64,000 bases of DNA from Callorhinus ursinus (lineage: Eukaryota > Chordata > Mammalia > Carnivora > Otariidae): assembly GCF_003265705.1 (NCBI RefSeq), contig NW_020313168.1, positions 6,497,471 through 6,561,470 on the forward strand, given 5' to 3'. A program made the translations under genes and the position numbers. The notes beneath the pieces were generated by a model. That model was not told the origin of the DNA, ran no database searches, and saw only the letters and a list, made by a program, of their open reading frames with translations. Below, piece by piece: positions 34,960 through 47,300 of this stretch; the stretch's first letter is position 1, and every line of letters begins with the position of its first letter.

Positions 34960-35165
34960 GATGGCAGGTTTTACGAGCTAGGCCCAGGGTTGAATCCTGG
35001 CTTTGCCAATTACTAGCATGTGACTTTGGACAAGTTACTTGCTCTCCGAGCCTAGATTTCTTTGTCTGAAAAATGGGAATAACATCACCTTTCCTCTATA
35101 TTTGTAGTGAGGATTTGATGTGATAACTATATAAAATATAGAGTGTAGCACAAAGTGGGTAGAAA
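34960..35165 (+). mobile_element. MIR SINE relic
   Basis: The MIR core is readable: TGAATCCTGGCTTTGCCA, GTGACTTTGGACAAGTTACTT, AAAATGGGAATAAC. It is ancient and diverged. Confidence 0.8.
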
Positions 35166-35281
35166 AGATGAAGTGTGGTTGGGCCCAAGGTGAACTGAGT
35201 TCAGGATGGTTGCTGAGAACAGCTATGGTTTATGATGGTACAGAGTTCCTTAGCAGAGCTTACAGGACCAGGAGAAGAATG

Positions 35282-35446
35282 ACAATGCAGTGAAAACAAT
35301 TCTTTCGTGTATTCATTTTCCTACAATTATTTACTGAGCATCTACTATGTATCAGATATGTTTTCATACAATGCAGTGTAAACAATTCTTTTGTGTATTC
35401 ATTTTCCAACAATTATTTACTGAGCATCTATTATGTATCAGATGTG
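35282..35446 (+). repeat. Tandem duplication, two 79-bp copies, 86-bp period
   Basis: 35282-35360 and 35368-35446 differ at about five positions. Each holds ATTTACTGAGCATCTA-like text. Confidence 0.9.
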
Positions 35447-35646
35447 GTGTTAGCCACTGGGGATACAGCCCTCATGGATCTTCTAATCCAGAGTGGGAGA
35501 GACCCAACAAAACCAACCCTTTCAGTATAGGACCTCCTCCCCCCGTGAATAGATTGGGTTCTGAAAATACTGCAGTTTGCAAGTCCAAAGTGACCAAGAA
35601 AAGTAGTTTGAACAAGTCTCTGTTCCTTGTAACCAATCAATGCATC

Positions 35647-35915
35647 GACACACACAGGTAATACACATGCATACACACTACATGTGTGCACCCAAATCAC
35701 CATAGCACACACAGCGTGCATGCACACACACAACATACATGTGTGCACACATAGCATTAGCAGTGCAATATGCATATGTATACACAGCTCCCACACATGC
35801 TCACATACAAACATGAACAGGTCACACATGTTCATCCATGCATGCACACATATCCACAAGCACATATATTCATGCATGAGCATGTGTTTGTGTGCACACA
35901 CACACATACACAGGT
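35647..35915. repeat. CA/TG-rich alternating purine-pyrimidine tract
   Basis: A degenerate array of ACACA, GCATGCAC and similar pieces over about 270 bases. Confidence 0.8.
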
Positions 35916-36220
35916 GCTTTAGGGCAGGGGAACCTCAGATGATCCATCCAATCCTTTCTTTCACAGATGGGGACATGGGAGCCCAGGGAGGGAGCTGACA
36001 TATGCAGAAGTTAATGGCCAAGCCAGGACTAGAGCTTCCAGTAGGTTTTGGAGGATGCAGGGCCCCCAGAACAGCCTGACTTTCCTGTAGTCCCCAGAGG
36101 CACTTGTTTTGAGGAGCCGTCTTGCCATCATTCAGAGACACTCAGATAATTCTGTTCTTGACTCAAAAGGGAATTCTCCTTGTGTTACAGGATTTTTATT
36201 CCCATGGTGCCCTCTGTTCT

Positions 36221-36749
36221 TGGTCATGCCGCTTCGAAAAATGAAGAGGTAGACCAGATGAAGAGTGGTGGGCAGCAAGGCAGAGTTTATTGAGCAAGAG
36301 TACAAAGCTCCCAGAGAGGGAGGGGACCCAAGAGGGTTGCCATTCTGGCATTCAGATCTTGGGGTTTTTATAAGTTCTTTTACAGATGTATCTTGAGCAT
36401 CTTGAGTGTGGGCCCGTGTGGATTGGCTGCTAAGATGTGTCAATCAGGGCTTTGATCACACACCCGTCTACCTATCGGGTTATTGTTCACGTGTTGGTCT
36501 TTGGGGCTGACATCTGAAGACTAACTGCCTTAACTTGTGATAGTGACCAATGTTTTAAGGTTAGTTGTTTTGTTTCAGGATGTTTTGCAAAAGTCACTTC
36601 TGCAGAGGCTGCTAGACAGGATGCTATTGTGGTCCTATCTAAGATGTAAAACAGGATGCTAGTGTGGTTTTGTCTTAGCTGTCCAGGCTCCCTATTTTCT
36701 TATTGGGACCCTGGCCCTGACTACCTAATTGTCCAACTAACTCCTAACA
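36221..36749 (-). mobile_element. Solo LTR of a class-I endogenous retrovirus, antisense
   Basis: Read on the minus strand it starts TGTTAGG and ends CA. It has a CCAAT motif, a TATA box (TATAAAA at about 36366-36372), a poly(A) signal AATAAA at 36286-36291 inside TTGCTCAATAAACTC, and about 65 bases of U5. The U3 part carries an 18-base repeat twice (36616-36633 and 36651-36668, one mismatch). No internal retroviral genes are next to it. No flanking duplication is obvious, so the ends are approximate. Confidence 0.7.
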
Positions 36750-38273
36750 CTTGGGTAAACTGGGCCCAGGAGCAGAGGGCCGGGCCACAGGCAGGACTTT
36801 GAGCAGCTCAGATGCTGGTCATTCCTTACCCCCTATGTCCAAGAAAGGAAAGTTTACCCACAACTCTCAAAACATCTGCTCCCTTGTTTTTCAGCGATGT
36901 CCCAGCTTGCTTAACTCCTTAGTTATTTCCCCTGGAAGCCAAATACTGTCCTTGTTTGCAGAGGTCAATGTCTCTCAACATAAGTGTACAATGCAGAGGA
37001 TGGGCTTGTTGAGCAATGGGGACGGAGGGCTGACCGAGCCCTCACTCCAAATTGTTGATCTTACTTTATGGTCTGGAGATATGTAAAGTGGAAAGCTGTC
37101 TCTGGCCACATCCTGGAAAAGCTTGGCTTATCAGCTGTTGTGTTTTTTTATGTGTGTGCAAATAAGCCTCCTGTACACCTTCTCATTCCTGATTAGGGTG
37201 TGAGGGGCTTATGTCCTTCCTTGGGACTCTCTTGCTTCTCAAGATGTCACAGGGTGTGTGTGACACTTAGCAAAAGTAGCTCCAGGGGCAAAATATGAGA
37301 AAGGGCCCTATCATTTCCTGGCTTCTGTGCTCCACCTTGGGGCTTGCGGGGTCCTGATGGGAGGGATGGGGGATGGGCACAAAGTTGTCAGAAAGAAGGA
37401 GTAAGACAGGCAAAGCTGGTGCTGACCTTCTTCCTACTTCCATAGATAGCTATTATAAGGGGGGAGTGAGGAGTGAGGGGGTAGTGGCCATGAGCAATGA
37501 GCAGCTTTCTTCAGGAAGGAGGCCCTGGTATAACTGGCAAGTGTCTGGAGGATTCAGGTTGGCATCATTATCCACAGGCTCTTACTTGGTGGTCTAGGGC
37601 ACAGCAATGAGAGTTTCCAGTATGTTCTGAGGACAGAGGCCGCTCTTGCCCATTGGACCAGTAGGTCCCTGCTCACATATCCCTACTCTTTGAAACCCTT
37701 TCTTTGTAGTCTGGGGTTTGATACTCTCCACCTCCTCATTCCACTCTCTGGTCTAGAATCTCTCCTCTGGCTTTTGGGCTTGGGCCCAAGCTCCCTGCAG
37801 CTGAACTCCTGACCTCCTGGGCTCCCAAGGCTACACCTGAAATTCCATGTGTCTGGTATTGTGTTTCTCAGTCTTGGCTCTCCAAGACTTCTGTGATGGA
37901 GTTGAGTTCGCTCTGCCCAGTCTTCCTACCAGAGGAGAAGGATTGAGTAAGAGCCAGCCCCAACCACTGGGTCTGTGTCTGCAAATTTCCACCAAAGCCT
38001 AGAAGGAGTAGCAAAGTCCTCCTTTTAGAGAATCCTCCATGGCTACAGATAGGAGGGTATTTCTCAAAACCTTATTCATGATCACTGAGACTTGTTGCAT
38101 TGCTTCTTGCCTTGAGATTTCACCCCTTCTACCTCCTTCCTCTTTTCACTTCTTCACCAGTGGGAAGTGGCCAAAGGAGGAAGCGCAAGAGTGGGGGAAG
38201 CAGAAGGTTGGAAGACGCTGGAGCTGGGTCAGAGTTGACTGGCTCCATCAAGAGGGGCTTGTGCGAAGAGAAA

Positions 38274-38316
38274 ATGAACCTGTTGCTGCTCTTCCTCCTC
38301 CTCTTCCAGCTTGCAG
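38274..38316 (+). CDS. CD300LF: CD300LF coding exon 1 (signal peptide)
   Basis: The exon codes MNLLLLFLLLFQLA plus one base of Gly15, a hydrophobic signal peptide. The ATG has A at -3 (gaaaATG). The frame is open 58 codons further upstream to another ATG at 38100, but that extension is not hydrophobic and has no family support. The donor is GCAG|GTGAGG. Confidence 0.9.
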
Positions 38317-41300
38317 GTGAGGGGGGCCTGGGTCTGTACCAGAGAATAGCTTCTGGGGCAGGATGAAGTGGCTGGTGGAGGGAGGAGGGGGCCCAGCAAG
38401 GGGTCCTTCTGGGTAACAGGCTCCATTTCTAAGCAGTTTCTCCAAATAGTGAATCTGTGTGTGTCATCCACCCTATTCCTCACCCTGCACAAGGAATAAT
38501 TCCTGACCACCCAGAGGTTGATTTTTCCAAATGGACTTGGACTGATGGGCCCCCCTGGTCTAAGAGAAACAGAGGAGCCCTGGTTGCTCAGGAGAGCTGG
38601 TGAACACTTGCTCCTGCACTGTCACCTTCAAGAATGCCTTATGAGGAAGGGAAGGAGTGAGGATGGAGGCAGCTTTGGAGGAAAGAAAGCAGAGAGTTTG
38701 CCAGACAGGGAGGGAGACGTGGTTCTAGGCATTTGGGGCAGAAGGAAATAGTAGAAGTTGCTGAGGGACTGAGATAGGGATGGTGGTGGAAGGAAACTGT
38801 AAGTTGATGGGTACCATTTTGATTAAAAATTAAGGGGATTTTTCTTGACCTGGACATGCTGGAGGGCCACAGGGCTCGGTTTTGGGCTTCTCTCTCTAGA
38901 GCTCTAGAGCCATTCCCTCATTGATCTCCTCTCCTCTCTCGGCTTAAATACCACCTCTATACACATGACACCTGATGTTGTATCATTAGCCTGGACATCA
39001 CCCTGGACCCCAGACTCTTTTGGTCAACTGCGCATTCAACTCTCCACTAAGATGTTGACATTTCAGATGTGACTTGAGCATATCTTCCCCTCTCGAATTC
39101 CTTCTCTTCCATCTTTGTGTTTGGCAAACTTTGTGTTTGGTACTTTTCTAGGTACTCGGGCAAAATCTGAGGTCATTTATCTCTTCTCTCATATCCCATA
39201 ATGATCCTTAGGAAATTCAAGCCAGATCTTGTCTTTCCTCTGGTCAAAACCCTCTAATGACTTCCTATCCTACTCAGAGTAAAAACATAGAGTTCTTCCA
39301 GAAGCTAAAAGGTGCACCACCTTGTTCTCTCACCGCATCATCTCCCTGATCACCTCTTCTACTCTGCTCCCTCGGCTCAACCCACTGCAGCCAAAATGGC
39401 CTCTTAGATGTTCTTTGAACATGTTAGGTACACTTCTGCCTCAGGGCCTTTGCACTTGTTCTCTCTGCCTGGAATGCTCTTCTTCATATAGCCACTTTGA
39501 TTTTCACTGAGGCCTGCATTGATAAGAAACCTCATTAAAATAGCAATTCCCCTGCATTATTTTTCTCTACGTCTGATTCCTCCCTTCCCCCACCTTGAGA
39601 GAACATAAGCCATAGGAAGGCAGGGATTTTTGCTCCTGCAAACATACGAGGTATAGATTAGACAAATAGCAAGTATTAGTTGAGTGAGTGAATGTAACTC
39701 ACGGAGAGGGAAAAATAGGATTACCATACTCCCCATCTTTTTTTTTCATAGAACTGAACACTTGAAACTCTTGACGTTAGCTGTAGAGGACATGCATTGC
39801 TCATGAGCATGTAAAATGGTGCAGCTACTTTGGAAAACAATTTGACATTCCTCAAAATGATAAACATATGGTTACCACATGATCCAGCAATTCTACTCCT
39901 AGGTGTATACCCAAGAGAATTGAAAACATGTGTCCATGTAAAAACTTGTTTTCAAATGCTCATGGCAACATTACCCATAATCGTTAAAAACTGGAAACAC
40001 CCTAAATGTACATCAACTGATGGACGAATAAATAAAATGTGGCATACCCATACAATGGAATATTATTCAGCTATAAAAACAAATGAATACGGACACATGC
40101 TGCAACACAGACCAACCTTGGAAACATTGTGCTAAGTGAAAGGATCCAGACACAAGAGGCCATCTATTATACCATCCCATGCCGATGAAATATCTGAAAT
40201 ACCTAAATTCATAGAAACGGGAGGTAGATTAGTGGTTGCGACGGGCTGGGGGAAGGAGTTAGGGAGAGTGACTGCTACTGAGTCAACGGTTTCTTGCTGG
40301 GGTGATGAAAAGGAATTGGGTGTGGTGATGGTTGCAGAGCTTTGTGATTGTCCTAAGAACTGCCGAGCTGTACACTTTAAAAGGATGAATTGTGTAGTAT
40401 GGGAATCATATGTCAGTATGAACATAATCAAGGAGCAAAGGGAAGAATCAGGAGTGGTGGAGTTCTCCTGGTAGAAAAGTCTCCGGGTAGCATTTGGCAT
40501 TGTGTGGATCTCAGGCTCTGGAAGAAGGTGTTCATGGCAAGTGGACAGCCCTTTATGATTTGTGAGTATTTTACGTGGTCGAATTTGATCATTCCATCAG
40601 TCAGAGAAATGAAAATGATACCTCCAAGAAGTGGTAGGTGCTGTAAGGAGACCTGAGCTAGGTGACCTGACACAGTGAGCCTCAGGGAGCAGGGGGTTGG
40701 TGCTATCGATGGGGTGGGCTGCAAGGAGCCTCTGGGAGGAGATGTCTGAGCAGAGGCCTGGAGGACGAGAAGGAGCAGGGACTTAGGATCGGGGGCAGGT
40801 TTTCAGGCACAGGCCAACAGTGCGCACAAAGGCTGTGATAGGGGCACGAGCCTGGCCTGAGCGGGCCTGAGGAGTGGACGGGCTGTGTGGCTTCCTCGTG
40901 TGCTTCAGAACAGCCTGGTGGGGCAGACTGGGAGGATACCACTGTGTCTGGGGGAAAAGTCTTAGGGGAGGAAAGTGACATGTCCAGGACCATAACGCTG
41001 GTAAAGGCAAAGCTGGGGGTGGGTGATAGGAAAGAAGAAGGCAGACTCTGGTGAGCCTTTAGGAGGCAAATCAGCAGGGCAGCGAATGCACAGAAAGGAC
41101 TGCTTCTTCTTTCCCCCGACATCTGGAAACAGGGGAAGTTGGCGAGCAGATGTGAGAGTAGCGCAGGTGTGTGTGTGCGTGTGTGTGTGTGTGCATGAGC
41201 GCGATCAAGGCAGAGTGGGAACATCAACTGGAAGCCGGCAAGCACAGCTGTGTGCTAAGCAGGAACCTGGTCTGTGCTGCGAACCTTTGTGCCCCCCTCA

Positions 41301-44300
41301 CTAGCCTCTCCCAGTGAACTTCCCATAACAAGCAACCGATTTACCCTGCACCGCTTCCCACTTCTAAAGAGTTTATTGTTTCCAAGGTATACAAGAAACA
41401 AACCCCAACTAGAGTTCCCACTGGTTTTACAGCCTTCACTTTCTGTGAGAAAGGAAGAGATTGGTACCCTGTATTTTCAGAGAAACATTAGCTGCTTTGT
41501 CCACCTGCAGCCTCACCCTAAGTGGTGGCAGACGGGGACAAGACCCACGTGTGCTGGCCCAGAGTGGAGACTGGCTGGCGTCCTGTGCTGTGCTGGGGTT
41601 GGGGTCCATCTTGTCTGACGGTGAGCCTGTCACCTCACCTTGGGGCTCAGCTTCTTCCTCCTCTAGGATTACTCCAGATCCACTAGTCTGGGAGTAACCA
41701 TGCCTACTGAGGATGCTGCTCCTTGGGGCTCAAGGCTGCCTTTTTTTGTTTGTTTTTTAAAGATGTCATTTATTTATCCGAGAGAGAGAGTGAGAGAGAG
41801 GGAACATGAGCAGGGGGAGCGGCAGGCAGAGGGAGAGGGAGAAGCAGACTCCCCGCTGAGCAGGGACCCCCGCTATGGGGCTCGATCCCAGGACCCTGAG
41901 ATCATGACCTGCGCCTAAAGCAGATGCTTCACCGACGGAGCCACCCAGGCGCCCCCCTCAGGGCTGCCTTCTGTGTCAGGAGGGTTCAGACAGCAGGGCT
42001 GGTGCTCGGCCGAGGTTGGTGGGGAATGGGCCCCTGGAAAGATGGTTCCAGGAAGCGAGTGGAGCAGACAGTTCAAGAGTGGAGGCCCAACCCCAGTACC
42101 CAGGTGGGAGTCAGAGTCTAAAAGGGTCACCAGGGCTGCGTTCCTTCTGGTGGCTTTGGTGGAGAATCAGATTCCTTGACTTTTCCACGACCCGGAGGCT
42201 GCTGTGTCCTTGGTGTGTGGCGCCACCTCATCTTCAGTGTCCCTTCTCCTGCTCTGACTCTGACCCTCCTGCCTCCCTCTGGTAAGGACCTTGGGCCCAC
42301 CCAGATGCTCCAGGATAATCTCTCCATCTCAAGATCCTTAATTTAGTCACATCTACAAAGTCCCATTTTGCCAGGTGAGCTTTACCGTATTTTACAGGTT
42401 CTGGGGATTAGGACATAGTCATCCTTAGGAAGCCATTATTCTGCTCACCATGCCACGGAACCGCCCTGTCGAGGCCTTATTCTTGCCCCCCCGCCATCAT
42501 TTTGAAAGTAACAAATGCTCATTGTTGATACTTAGGAAATTACAGGAAAAAAATGAAGAGTTAGGAAAAATAAAAAACTTTATGTCCCTGATCTTAATGC
42601 CCAAGGCAACCTGATGTTCATTTAATATTTTTACTTATTTCCTTTTAATCTTTCCTTCTATGTGTATTTTAAAAGTTGGTTGAGATTATGCTGTAAGTGA
42701 AGTTTTAAAAAAACATTTTCACTCCCTATGAGGATTTTCCACATAATTAACAGTACTTCTAAGCATAATTATCAGTGTCTGCATTATATTTTGTTGTTTA
42801 TTTATTTCCCTAATTGGTGGATGTTAACCTTATTTCCTTTATTTTTGCTCTTTAAATAATTATGTAATGAATCTTGGTGCATATGTTTTTGTTAGCTTCT
42901 CTGATTATTTCCTGAGGACCAAACCCTAGACATATGATCACTGGAGGAAAGGTCATGATTATTTTGATACATAATTGCCACATCGCTTTCGGTATTGGTT
43001 GAACCCGTTACATCCTTACCAGCAGCTTCTCTGTGTGTCCCTGCCACGTCACCCATGTCAGCAATATAGTAGTCACAAAAACTTGATTGGTTTCATATGT
43101 GAAAATGACATCACTTTAAAATGTTTTCATTTGCTAGATTATGTAAATGGAACACTTCCAATTTTATCATCCACCTGAATTTCCTCTTTGTGACTTGCCT
43201 TTTCTTGCCCCTTACCAATTTTCTAAATGGAGTCTTAATGTGCATCTTTTATACACTCTTTAAAAAATGATTACTAATCTTTTTCTACGTTATTGGTTCT
43301 AAATATTTCTTGCAGTCTATTTTTTGCCTCCCTTCAGTCGTTTTGGGGGTTTATCCAATATCCATGTTACATTTATATGCGGCCAAATTCACAGACTCTT
43401 GTGTGATGTCTTCCATGAATTTTTAAGCTTAGAAAGTGCTCCCTTTCATTCAGAAATATTATAGAGGCTCACTTCTGTGTTCTTCTAGTTTAAGAAGTGA
43501 TTTGCTATTATATGGTGACCTTCTTAATCTCCCTGCGTTTACCTAAGTGGAGCACGCGGAGAGGTGACAGGATCCAGCCACACTTGTGGGAAACCCTTCC
43601 CCTCCCCACTTATCTTTTTAGTGTCCTATGGTACAAAAGGCCACACATTGTATGACTATGTGTACATGAAATGTAGATTTCAGAATAAAGAAATCTATAG
43701 ACAGGACGTAGGTTAGTGGGGGAGCAAATCAGGAGTATAGGGTTTCTTCTGAGGTGATGAAAACATTCTAGAAATAGAGGTGATGGTTGCACAGCTCTGT
43801 AAATATCCTAAAAACCCCAGAGTATATGCTTTAAAATTAAGAGTAAAATTTATGATATGTGAATTATATCTCAATTTTTAAAACGGACAAAAGTAAATTC
43901 TTAGCCTTAAACACACTTTAATTCATTTTAGAAAGGAAGAAAATGATCACTGTCTTTAACTTAGCAAATTGGAAGAGCACAAGTACTAATCTTGAGGAAA
44001 GAAGAGGAATAAAATCACATATATGAGAAATTAATAACTTAGGAAATAAAAACTAATCTCAAAAGTGGTTTAATGCAGGAAAAAAACAAGGAGGGGAGGA
44101 GAAATAGAAGGCGGACATCCTGCAGCAGGTGTAATCCACACAAATCACAGACCGCGTGTGGTCAGAACGCGTAATAATAACAGATACGGACATTTTAATT
44201 ATAAAAGAATACTTTTTAAATGCAGGACTTTTTGCTAATACATACTCCATGAAATAAGTTAAATTTCTGGGAAAAACAAACCAAAACAATAGAACAGATT

Positions 44301-47300
44301 CAAGACCCATCAAAGAACTTGAATATTCAATATTCAAGGGAATTCAACAATATTCAGAGGGAAAACACTTTCCAGTAATCAAAGTATTTGTCCCAATAAT
44401 GAATTTGCCAGATAGTTTTTTTTTTTAAAGATTTTATTTATTTATTTGACAGAGAGAGACACAGCGAGAGAAGGAGAGCACAAGCAGGGGCAGAGGGAGA
44501 GGGAGAAGCAGGCCTCCCACTGAGCAGGGAGCCCGATGCGGGGCTTGATCCCAGGACCCTGAGATTATGACCTGAGCCGAAGGCAGACGCTTAACGACTG
44601 AGCCACCCAGGCGCCCCTGCCAGATAGTTTTGTAGATAATTTCTTAGGATTCTAAAGACACAGAGATTCCTTTGCTCTATTTATGTACTGATCTCGGCAC
44701 ATGGAAAAGATAGAAATCTGCCAGATTAATTGTGTAAAAGGAGCATCTCATATCAAACCTCAGCAGACAGCATAAAGAAAATTCCAGAAAAGAGCCTTCC
44801 TTAGGACTATAGGGCTGGAGCTGAGTACTGACAGCCAGGGTCAGCTAGCAGAAGGGGTTTGTGTGGCCACACTCCACTGCTGGTGGGGACATTTCGAGTG
44901 AAGCCAGTGTTTTCAAATTGAGAGGTTCCACACAAAATCTGGATTCCTGGCTACTCTAGAAAAATGAAAAGATCTGAAGCCACAGAGCACATATCTTGCA
45001 TGAAGACAACGGGCTGAAGTGAACTGGGGCCAAGGCTTCCGTTGGGTCATTTGCTCTCCAGATGACATTGACCACAGGGAGGGGGAGGAGTGGATTATCG
45101 GAAGCTGTCACTGCTCAGTGTGGACATTTTTGTTTCTCTGAGATGTGTAGTTGTGCTCTTAGGTGATTTCTGTGGTGGCTTTGACCCAGTGGAGTTTTGA
45201 AGGACAAAAATCTATCTTGTGGAAGGTGTATTACCTCTTTGACTGTTATTCAACTCATCAGGCTCTTGGGTTTATTGGGGCTACTTGTGATGCAGGAGTT
45301 TGTGGCTCTGCCCTCAGGGGGTGGGGTGGGGTGTGACAAGCACATGACTTTGTGTTTTCAGGCTCATCTGCCCTCATAGCAGTGTCCAATGCAGTGAGTG
45401 GCCCAGTGCGGGGCTCACTGACCGTGCAGTGTCGCTATGGACCCAGGTGGAAGACCTACAGTAAGTGGTGGTGTCGAGGAGCCGAGTGGAGTTACTGCCG
45501 TATCCTTGTTCAAACCAATGGATCAGAGCAGAAAAAGAAGGGGGACCGAGTGTCCATCAAGGACAATCACAAATCGCGCACGTTCACCGTGACCATGGAG
45601 GAGCTCAGGTGGAACGATGCAGACACTTACTGGTGTGGGATTGAGAGATCTGGAACTGACCTTGGGGTCAAAGTTAAAGTGACCATTGACCCAGGTAAGA
45701 GTATGTGTGGGTGTGGGTGTGTCTCTTCAGGGTCTTCTCTGTCATGGTCCCTGAGGTTCCTCTCCAGTGACTTAAGGTCACTTGGAGTGAACTGTCACAC
45801 AGGGGTTTGAGTCCTGATTTCTTCTAGGACCCCAACTGACCTCATGGGTTGGGAGGGACAGGGCTTCTCTTAGATGATCTCATGGCTCCCAGCACCTCCT
45901 CCAGGATGGATCAAGCCTTTCTGTGCACCTGTTTCTCTGCACAGCACAGTGCCTAGTCTGTTGTCCATAGAGATCAAGGTGATGGTCCCAGTTTCATCCG
46001 TGGACCAAAGGACCTTCTTCCCTGGGACCCAGAGACCCCAATTCCTGCCTATGCTTTCCTGGACCTCTGGTGCCCACATGTCCCTGCTCATTCTGGAGTT
46101 TAGGGCCAGGCTATTCCCACCCCCTGTTTCATATCCAGGTGGAGAGGGAAGAGGCCCAGCACAGTAGGGGTGCTGTGGTTAATTCCTGAGGTCTGAAAAG
46201 GCCTCCCCAGTCGAAAGGCTGCATTTCCTTTACAGGCCATATATGCATTTGGGTCTAATGATGTTCTCTTCCTAAGTAGTTCTAGAATGCAGACACTCCT
46301 GGGAGAGGGCAGCTCAGAGGTCCCAGTGCCTTGGTTTGAATGAGCTGGTCTGTTGGGCTCTGCTTCTCTGACCCCCGGATAGGCAGCACCAGCTCACAGG
46401 GCACTTGTGGCCAGGGGACAGCACGGAGTCCACAGAGCCCCCACCCTACCTGAACCTGTGAGGCTCCAGCTGCCTTTGCGCTGAGGTAACATCAGTCCCC
46501 CCTCTAATCCTTCCAGGGCCTGCCTGACATCCTCCCTGGACCTGTACGCAGTCCTTCCTGCCTCTGAGGCTGAGTCTCCTAGCGGCCAGGGAGATATGAG
46601 CAGTCCAGGCTATAGTACTTTCCCGTGGCCCAGCTCCAGGCTCCCCCCCAACCCCCAGGTTCAAAGCCAAGTGCAGGGCTGTGGGCAGGTTAGCAGGCTG
46701 AATGGTGCATAATCTGGTTTGTATGCCTAACACCAACTACAGTATCAACCACCACCACCACCACCACCTCAACCACCATGTCCACAACGCCAGCAGAGAC
46801 CAAAGGCCCCCGGACTGTGACCAGCCACCACTCCAATGGCAGGTAAGCCAGCTCCAGTGCACTGTTCCCTGCGGTCAACTTGGCCCAAACTCTTCTAATG
46901 GGGGGACTCTTTGCAGTCCCAGGTGCCATCCAGAGCTTGTCCCGAGACTCTTCTCCTCCTTTGAGAGGGCGAGGATGCCAGGGGCTCTTTCCACTTGCTA
47001 TCAGGCCCCACAGTGTCCTTGGAGCCCCTCAGATCCTTCCTCCTGGAGCCCAGTACAGTCTGTAGATGTGTTGGTGCATTCATTCTTCTATCTCATTTTT
47101 ACTGAATTGACTTCTACATGGTCAACCCCTTGTTGAGCTCTGGAGGCATAGACATGGAGCTGCCCTCCAGGAGCTCAGAGTGCAGGGTGGGAGACTGATA
47201 AGCAGGCAGTCAGTGCAGATGGCGTGGCCACTGTGTGTGTGTGTGTTGGGGGGGGTACCGGTATCGTAGGGCCACAGGGACGGCTCTTGGTCCAAATGCC

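Larger units (their letters stand above)
26231..38273. other. RAB37 long-isoform intron / upstream flank of CD300LF
   Basis: No exon is recognisable. The stretch is repeat-rich: antisense L1 pieces (28.5-28.9, 29.3-30.9 and 32.5-33.6 kb), six SINEs, a MIR, a solo LTR (36.2-36.7 kb), long microsatellites and an assembly gap. The 26.2-28.4 and 36.8-38.2 kb parts are mostly non-repeat DNA in which I see nothing specific. Confidence 0.55.
38317..45361 (+). other. CD300LF intron 1
   Basis: This 7-kb intron holds an L2 relic (about 38.9-39.7 kb), old L1 3' ends (39.8-40.4 and 43.6-43.9 kb), an MLT1-like fragment (42.2-42.5 kb) and two SINEs. The 42.5-43.5 and 44.7-45.3 kb parts show no feature I can name. 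Confidence 0.6.

Noticed and set aside
38100..38273. In-frame 58-codon upstream extension of CD300LF
   Set aside because: The extension is basic and not a signal peptide, whereas the ATG at 38274 has a good context and starts a standard signal sequence.
46702..47136. Frame with a poly-His stretch
   Set aside because: A shifted reading of the CD300LF exon 3 ACC repeat; the true frame gives poly-Thr and fits both splice phases.
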